Shown piece after piece: positions 38,033 through 41,551 of a stretch of DNA of 41,551 nt. Source of the DNA: a virus; the IMG/VR virus record IMGVR_UViG_3300019762_000014, positions 1 to 41,551 of that record. One strand, 5' to 3'. Numbering within the stretch: position 1 is the first letter of the stretch; the number at the start of each line of letters is the position of its first letter. The notes under the pieces are model-generated. The model saw only the letters and a list, made by a program, of their open reading frames with translations, was not told where the DNA came from and did not search any database. The position numbers and the translations under genes were made by a program.

Positions 38033-38074
38033 ATTATAGTAAATGGCTTATATTTTTCTGTGAGCTAACTCTCT
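38033..38074 (-). promoter_or_regulatory. CRP-like half-site with class II spacing, lysis operon
   Basis: TGTGA-GCTAAC-TCTCT (38059-38074): the promoter-proximal half is exact and the distal half degenerate. On the minus strand G, 19 bases, TATAAT (38038-38033). Confidence 0.5.
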
Positions 38075-38460
38075 AATTCAACTATTACCGCCTCGACTCT
38101 TGGGTTTTCTTTATCAATGCCGCCGTAAGTCTCGGTGTTTTTTATTATCACAGAGCAATTATCGTCATCAATAAGCCCTGACTCAGTTAGTGCGTCTTGG
38201 AAAAACTTTTTAGCGCAACCAATAAAGTTATCTAAATCGCTTCCACTTCTTTTTGCATAGTAAGTGTAATCAACCCTTAGCTTGCCAACAAACGGATCGA
38301 ACTTAATAAGCTGCTCTTGCATTAACTTCTTAAACCGCTTCTTTGCAATATTTGACGATTGGTAGTGAGCGTTTCTGTACCAATTCGTGCTCATTGATAC
38401 ACCTGGTTTTTTTACGCTTACAATGCCGTATATTGGGAGTGTAAATTTATACTTATTCAT
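38065..38460 (-). CDS. rusA: RusA-like Holliday junction resolvase
   Basis: 131 aa. YAKRSGSDLDNFIGCAKKFF (D75, D77, K84) followed by LTESGLIDDDN (D98-100) is the RusA catalytic pattern. It is a dimeric nuclease that resolves Holliday junctions formed in phage recombination or replication. It is coupled to the DUF1364 gene upstream and works alongside NinB, ERF and SSB. Confidence 0.93.
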   Translation of the reverse strand: MNKYKFTLPIYGIVSVKKPGVSMSTNWYRNAHYQSSNIAKKRFKKLMQEQLIKFDPFVGKLRVDYTYYAKRSGSDLDNFIGCAKKFFQDALTESGLIDDDNCSVIIKNTETYGGIDKENPRVEAVIVELES

Positions 38461-38753
38461 ATCTTCAACAACCCCTCTCTAATCCAGTAATCTTGAGTTG
38501 CTTCTAGCGCCCTCAATAGGTCATCTTGTATATTAGGATTGGCAATTGAATCATAGCTCGTGCGTCCGTCAATTGCATCATGGCAAGAGCTGCAAGCAAA
38601 CACTGCCATTGTATCATTACACTTGATTGCAGTCCCTCTGTCGCGCCCTATATGACAAAGAACTGTTGTTTCACTGTTGTGGTTGCAAGTTCCGATCAAT
38701 CTTAACTCACAATCACGACCTCTTGCGCTATCTCTTAGCTTTTTGCTTTTCAT
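38457..38753 (-). CDS. DUF1364 nuclease-associated protein
   Basis: 98 aa. LRDSARGRDCELRLIGTCNH, then HIGRDRGTAIKCNDTMAVFA and CSSCHDAIDGRTS match DUF1364. The Cys/His set suggests a zinc-bound HNH-like fold. It lies between NinB and RusA, its usual company in λ-like recombination clusters. Overlaps both. Confidence 0.85.
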   Translation of the reverse strand: MKSKKLRDSARGRDCELRLIGTCNHNSETTVLCHIGRDRGTAIKCNDTMAVFACSSCHDAIDGRTSYDSIANPNIQDDLLRALEATQDYWIREGLLKI

Positions 38754-39178
38754 ATTATTTGACTCTCCATTAGTTTTGCATACTCCGAGTCAACTGGCAC
38801 TGTTAACTTAATACCGCGCTCAATGCACCATTGCTCTATTTTGTTTAGATAAAATGTGAACTCTCCCACATCAAGCGACTTTGTTGATTGAATCTTAACG
38901 CTCACATTGCCATTTGTTATCTGCTTTACAGGGCAAAAATATTTCTTGAATACCTCATGCCACATCTCCGAGCCGCTTATTTTAGACTCGCACTGCAATG
39001 GCGCTTGCTTGTCTATCTCAGCTAGCCATCGCCAGTAAAGAGAGTTTTGGCTTAAAGAGCGGGTTTCTTTCCATTCCTTAACTGTCACCCTGTAAGCTTT
39101 ATTGCTTGATTGCAATATTTTAGTTAGCTCAGATATGCAATAGCCAAGACTTGATAGTGTTAGTTTAAACTCTTTCAT
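38750..39178 (-). CDS. ninB: NinB-like recombination protein
   Basis: 142 aa. YRVTVKEWKETRSLSQNSLY, WRWLAEIDKQAPL, and STKSLDVGEFTFYLNKIEQW are typical of NinB (Orf), a recombination mediator that binds single-stranded DNA and can replace RecFOR. Start ATG 39178. It follows an attC-like fold and the 72-aa gene. Confidence 0.92.
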   Translation of the reverse strand: MKEFKLTLSSLGYCISELTKILQSSNKAYRVTVKEWKETRSLSQNSLYWRWLAEIDKQAPLQCESKISGSEMWHEVFKKYFCPVKQITNGNVSVKIQSTKSLDVGEFTFYLNKIEQWCIERGIKLTVPVDSEYAKLMESQII

Positions 39179-39196
39179 AACCCCTCGTTTAACTAC

Positions 39197-39252
39197 AACA
39201 TAATACCCGATTAAACCGACTCGCTACGCTTGCGGCTTAATACTTAAATGTT
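39197..39252 (-). other. attC-like folded site C
   Basis: AACAT (39197-39201), spacer, ATTAA (39210-39214) plus CCG, loop CGCTACGCTTG, CGG plus TTAAT (39237-39241), spacer, ATGTT (39248-39252). Both boxes pair; spacers are 8 and 6 bases. It overlaps the stop codon of the 72-aa gene. Confidence 0.35.
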
Positions 39253-39469
39253 ACGTTTCTTTATCTTCAAAGCAATCATAAAGCTCTAAAATATCAATGG
39301 CATTATCACCATAAAATTCTATAACTGATTCTTTTGTAAATTCCTGTGGCTCTTCACAATCACCATCAACAAAGGCAGGGCAGTCAACGTCGCAGTTTCC
39401 AGCCATGCCAACCCTCATACATACACTTGCTGTAACTGGAAGTCGTGGGTCTATTCCAAATAAGTCCAT
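39251..39469 (-). CDS. 72-aa Cys-rich acidic protein between two attC-like folds
   Basis: AGGAG lies ten bases before ATG 39469. Cysteines in SVCMRVGMAGNCDVDCPAF and GDCEEP suggest metal binding, followed by an acidic tail (FYGDNAIDILELYDCFEDKE). The gene with its downstream fold (site C) would be one cassette, and site D precedes it. No known family. Confidence 0.6.
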   Translation of the reverse strand: MDLFGIDPRLPVTASVCMRVGMAGNCDVDCPAFVDGDCEEPQEFTKESVIEFYGDNAIDILELYDCFEDKET

Positions 39470-39502
39470 AATTTTCTACTCCTAATTTTATATAAAACTC
39501 TC

Positions 39503-39564
39503 ACATAACAAGTAATTAAACTGCGAATTCGCTTACAGCTCATCGCGTTAATGAGTGGTTATGT
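39503..39564 (-). other. attC-like folded site D (best example)
   Basis: ACATAAC (39503-39509), AAGTA, ATTAA (39515-39519), a 28-base loop, TTAAT (39548-39552), GAGTG, GTTATGT (39558-39564). The seven-base outer boxes are perfect complements, the five-base spacers are symmetric and unpaired, and the inner boxes pair. It overlaps the stop of the 61-aa gene. Confidence 0.45.
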
Positions 39565-39744
39565 TTCAGTTAATATAGCTAACTCAGCTTCTGCTTTAGC
39601 CAGTGCGGCCACATTATTATGATGCGTGTCTATAAAATATGAATTTGTATCACCAGTAGTAAAGCGCACTGACGACTCTGTCAAGGCTTTGTATTTTGCT
39701 ATTTTAATTTTCAGCTTATTTATTCTTCGTTGTTTAAAAAACAT
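39559..39744 (-). CDS. 61-aa hypothetical protein with attC-like fold at its 3' end
   Basis: AAGGAGTAATTAG before ATG 39744. Basic N-terminus (MFFKQRRINKLKIKIAKYKA) and helical C-terminus (NNVAALAKAEAELAIL). Its TAA lies within the outer box of site D. Driven by the CRP-like promoter at 39797-39838. Confidence 0.6.
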   Translation of the reverse strand: MFFKQRRINKLKIKIAKYKALTESSVRFTTGDTNSYFIDTHHNNVAALAKAEAELAILTET

Positions 39745-39796
39745 CTAATTACTCCTTATTTTGCATTTAATTCAAACATAACAATAAATTAAATCT

Positions 39797-39838
39797 ATTA
39801 TATTAAACTCACAATATTAAACTGTGAGCTATATCACA
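39797..39838 (-). promoter_or_regulatory. CRP-like box with class II spacing
   Basis: TGTGA-GCTATA-TCACA (39823-39838), exact halves. On the minus strand G, 19 bases and a perfect TATAAT (39802-39797). It overlaps the stop of the HTH gene and drives the 61-aa gene. Confidence 0.6.
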
Positions 39839-40286
39839 AAATAGAGCTGTAAATATAAGCTCCGCCTTTTGCTTTCACCCTAGATATGTAGCCTAGGTCA
39901 GATAGCTTTTTTAGCGACCTGCTTACAGCGCCAACGTGAATACCTGTCAAGCCAGAAATGCAAGAAGAGCTAACATTACAAACTCCTAAAACATGGTCAT
40001 AAACTATTATGTCCGCAGGCATAAGCTGCATTTTAGAGACAAGTCTAGGAAATTTCATTATAGCAACTCGCGCCATATCCTCTGTAATTTCTGTAACTCG
40101 ATTATCAAAAACATGGTATTCATCAACTAACACACGATGGAGCAAGCGACTAAAATCAGGCATTGTATAGATATTATCATCACCACGCTTTTGCACCGAG
40201 ATGGCGCTAGCCTTAAGCTTTGCCTTGGCTGCTTGTCGGTTAGCTGGTGCGCGTAGTTTTGCTTTGTAAGTTTCTGCTAGGCTCAT
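39834..40286 (-). CDS. Winged-helix (MarR-like) regulator
   Basis: 150 aa from ATG 40286 (GAGGG eight bases upstream), preferred to ATG 40301. A basic N-terminus (AETYKAKLRAPANRQAAKAK) precedes a C-terminal winged helix (CNVSSSCISGLTGIHVGAVS, then SLKKLSDLGYISRVKAKGGA). A single-gene unit between two CRP-like promoters, so probably a control protein of the accessory region. Confidence 0.7.
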   Translation of the reverse strand: MSLAETYKAKLRAPANRQAAKAKLKASAISVQKRGDDNIYTMPDFSRLLHRVLVDEYHVFDNRVTEITEDMARVAIMKFPRLVSKMQLMPADIIVYDHVLGVCNVSSSCISGLTGIHVGAVSRSLKKLSDLGYISRVKAKGGAYIYSSIL

Positions 40287-40313
40287 TTTATACGCCCTCA
40301 TTAAGTTAAACCA

Positions 40314-40355
40314 ATCTTAGCCTATCCAGCATTTTATTCTGTGATGTTAGTCACG
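40314..40355 (-). promoter_or_regulatory. CRP-like box with class II spacing
   Basis: TGTGA-TGTTAG-TCACG (40340-40355); on the minus strand G, 19 bases, TAAGAT (40319-40314). It drives the winged-helix regulator. Confidence 0.55.
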
Positions 40356-40712
40356 TTATATAAACTTAACGCTAGATAAATAATCATATCCTTTGCGCTT
40401 CTTCTCTGTAAGCTCAGGCTTAATTGATGCCAGCTTGCTATCTTCTGCGCACATACCTCGCTTGGCCACGTTTAGCTTTTCCTGCTCTTGCATCTTTAAT
40501 ATCTGCTCAAAACTTACTTTGTACTCGACGAATCTTCCGACCTTTCTAGTCTCAAGATAATCAGGATTGTTTTTAACTATCACTCGCAATCTTTGAGCTG
40601 CGCATTTATGGATAATTCCGGTCATCTCTGAGAACTGAGCGCTATTAAACCATTTATCAACATGCTTAGTTAAAGCTGTTGCAATCTGTCCTATTGTTAC
40701 TTGCTTGCTCAT
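40356..40712 (-). CDS. 118-aa hypothetical protein, HTH-like N-terminus
   Basis: MSKQVTIGQIATALTKHVDK, then FSEMTGIIHKCAAQRLRVIV and ETRKVGRFVEYKVSFEQILK read as a helix-turn-helix with a wing. The C-terminal third is basic. It overlaps the upstream 106-aa gene by four bases. Possibly a DNA-binding accessory in the replication region. Confidence 0.6.
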   Translation of the reverse strand: MSKQVTIGQIATALTKHVDKWFNSAQFSEMTGIIHKCAAQRLRVIVKNNPDYLETRKVGRFVEYKVSFEQILKMQEQEKLNVAKRGMCAEDSKLASIKPELTEKKRKGYDYLSSVKFI

Positions 40713-41029
40713 GCGTTTAATCTCTCGCTGTAAAGTTGAATATATCTAGCTTTATCTCCTTTAAAGTCGCTTGTGTTTCTATCAAAGCTGCCGTTTATCC
40801 CCATAGCTATAGGGCATTTAGTCTGCTGTCCAGTGAAAAAACGCCAATACTCAGTTGCAGCACTTGTCGTTTTCTCTGCGCCAGTTGGTGCATCCTCGCA
40901 CTTATTGCTAAACTCGCTTTCATACGGCTTGTGTAAGTCTTGGCGGTTAGCGTGTTTATATTCCAGCTCTGGTTGCGGTGGCGCTTCGTGCCCTGTGAAC
41001 GCATCGTAAAATGAGGTATTATTTTCCAT
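40709..41029 (-). CDS. 106-aa hypothetical protein
   Basis: ATG 41029 behind GGAATCCACC. Polar, with few hydrophobic residues in its first 60 positions (DAFTGHEAPPQPELEYKHAN), then TEYWRFFTGQQTKCPIAMGI. Coupled to the downstream gene by an overlap. No recognised family. Confidence 0.55.
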   Translation of the reverse strand: MENNTSFYDAFTGHEAPPQPELEYKHANRQDLHKPYESEFSNKCEDAPTGAEKTTSAATEYWRFFTGQQTKCPIAMGINGSFDRNTSDFKGDKARYIQLYSERLNA

Positions 41030-41171
41030 GGTGGATTCCCAGCTCTAGCTCCAACCTATCGTAAAAATCAACAAGATTTGAACTAACTCTAAACACCTCT
41101 CTAACAGCAAACTCTGGCAGGTCGTAATCAACGCTTGTCTGTAATATAAAGTTCTCGCCACAAATATTCAC
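41019..41171 (-). CDS. 50-aa hypothetical protein with GTG start
   Basis: GTG 41171 overlaps the upstream stop (GTGA). The frame ends at TAA 41019-41021 inside the next gene. Contains NFILQTSVDYDLPEFAVREV and VSSNLVDFYDRLELELGI. Small helical protein. The tight overlaps on both sides support it. Confidence 0.5.
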   Translation of the reverse strand: MNICGENFILQTSVDYDLPEFAVREVFRVSSNLVDFYDRLELELGIHHGK

Positions 41172-41536
41172 AATTTATCCTTAATTAATCTAAGCTGCCT
41201 TTCTCGTTCATCATCTAATTGCTTAGCTGACTTGTAATGAGTTTTAATTCTGCCAGTTTTTACGCCAGCTTTCTGTGATTCAGTCGACACTTTTGGCTCT
41301 GGCTTGCCAAACATACTATGCAAAGCATCTAGGCATTCGTTTTTAGCTGCCTCATTGCGCCTGTTAGCTTCTTTTTGCTGCTCGGTCGATAGTTGCGCTC
41401 CATCGGTTAGCAAATGGCTCTCTAGTGGCTCTATGGCGTTATTCTCTGCATATCGCAGATAGTGAGCTATAAATCCTTTTTCACAGTCAGCCGCTTTTAA
41501 GTTTCGTAAATCAAATGCGTGATTCGCTGTCACCAT
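41168..41536 (-). CDS. 122-aa hypothetical protein at the right edge
   Basis: Read from ATG 41536; the frame is open to the window edge, so an earlier start is possible. HAFDLRNLKAADCEKGFIAH, then a long charged helical region (LSTEQQKEANRRNEAAKNEC) and basic tail (SAKQLDDERERQLRLIKDK). No strong Shine-Dalgarno is visible. If the window is circular, it follows the P-like gene with a 26-base overlap, the position of λ ren-like accessory genes. Confidence 0.55.
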   Translation of the reverse strand: MVTANHAFDLRNLKAADCEKGFIAHYLRYAENNAIEPLESHLLTDGAQLSTEQQKEANRRNEAAKNECLDALHSMFGKPEPKVSTESQKAGVKTGRIKTHYKSAKQLDDERERQLRLIKDKL

Positions 41537-41551
41537 TCGACCAACGGTATC

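Overview
The window is almost wall-to-wall phage DNA: a contractile-tailed (myovirus-type) phage or prophage of a gammaproteobacterium. The AT-rich composition, the λ-like early genes (O/P-type replication, Rha, NinB, RusA, DUF1364) and many boxes matching the gammaproteobacterial CRP consensus point to an Alteromonadales, Vibrionales or Shewanella-like host. That host guess is inference. The left edge cuts a P-like replication gene. Joining the right edge to the left edge keeps that frame open to a stop and restores a λ-like gene order, so the window may be one whole circularly permuted genome. I see no integrase and no clear CI repressor.

Layout. 1-4037 (minus): early operon with two small RHH proteins, Dam-type methylase, XRE Cro-like regulator, Rha/ANT, O-like and P-like replication genes. 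4068-4175: divergent promoters. 4202-6737 (plus): small proteins, ERF annealase, SSB, and a small gene bracketed by attC-like folds. 6734-29998 (minus): the late block, read from small and large terminase (29998-27931) through portal, gpF-like head protein, surface proteins, protease/scaffold, capsid, neck, sheath, tube, frameshifted tail chaperone, tape measure, baseplate and fibre. Plus-strand insertions interrupt it: an HNH/NUMOD-like homing gene between tube and sheath genes, and a DUF1737-like gene plus a methyltransferase beside the scaffold gene. 30054-41536 (minus): small accessory genes, a pentapeptide-repeat protein, a tRNA-Ile(UAU), YopX, a LuxR-type HTH protein, endolysin/holin, RusA-DUF1364-NinB and small regulators.

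The outstanding feature is at 24930-25904. The gpF-like head protein carries a 325-residue intein exactly at its conserved C-terminal CxC motif. Almost the whole intein is also read on the opposite strand as a 299-residue protein with two helix-turn-helix regions and a Vsr/DUF559-like (EDxHD) nuclease core, with its own Shine-Dalgarno sequence. The two frames are in exact codon-anticodon register. An intein whose homing endonuclease is encoded antisense to it, rather than inserted in frame, would be a new arrangement as far as I know.

Two further patterns cross the accessory regions. First, a TGTGA-N6-TCACA palindrome recurs about a dozen times, usually followed by 20 or 21 bases and then a -10 box, which is the class II CRP promoter geometry. 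Second, folded sites resembling integron attC sites lie next to very small ORFs near 6.2-6.5 kb and 39.2-39.6 kb.
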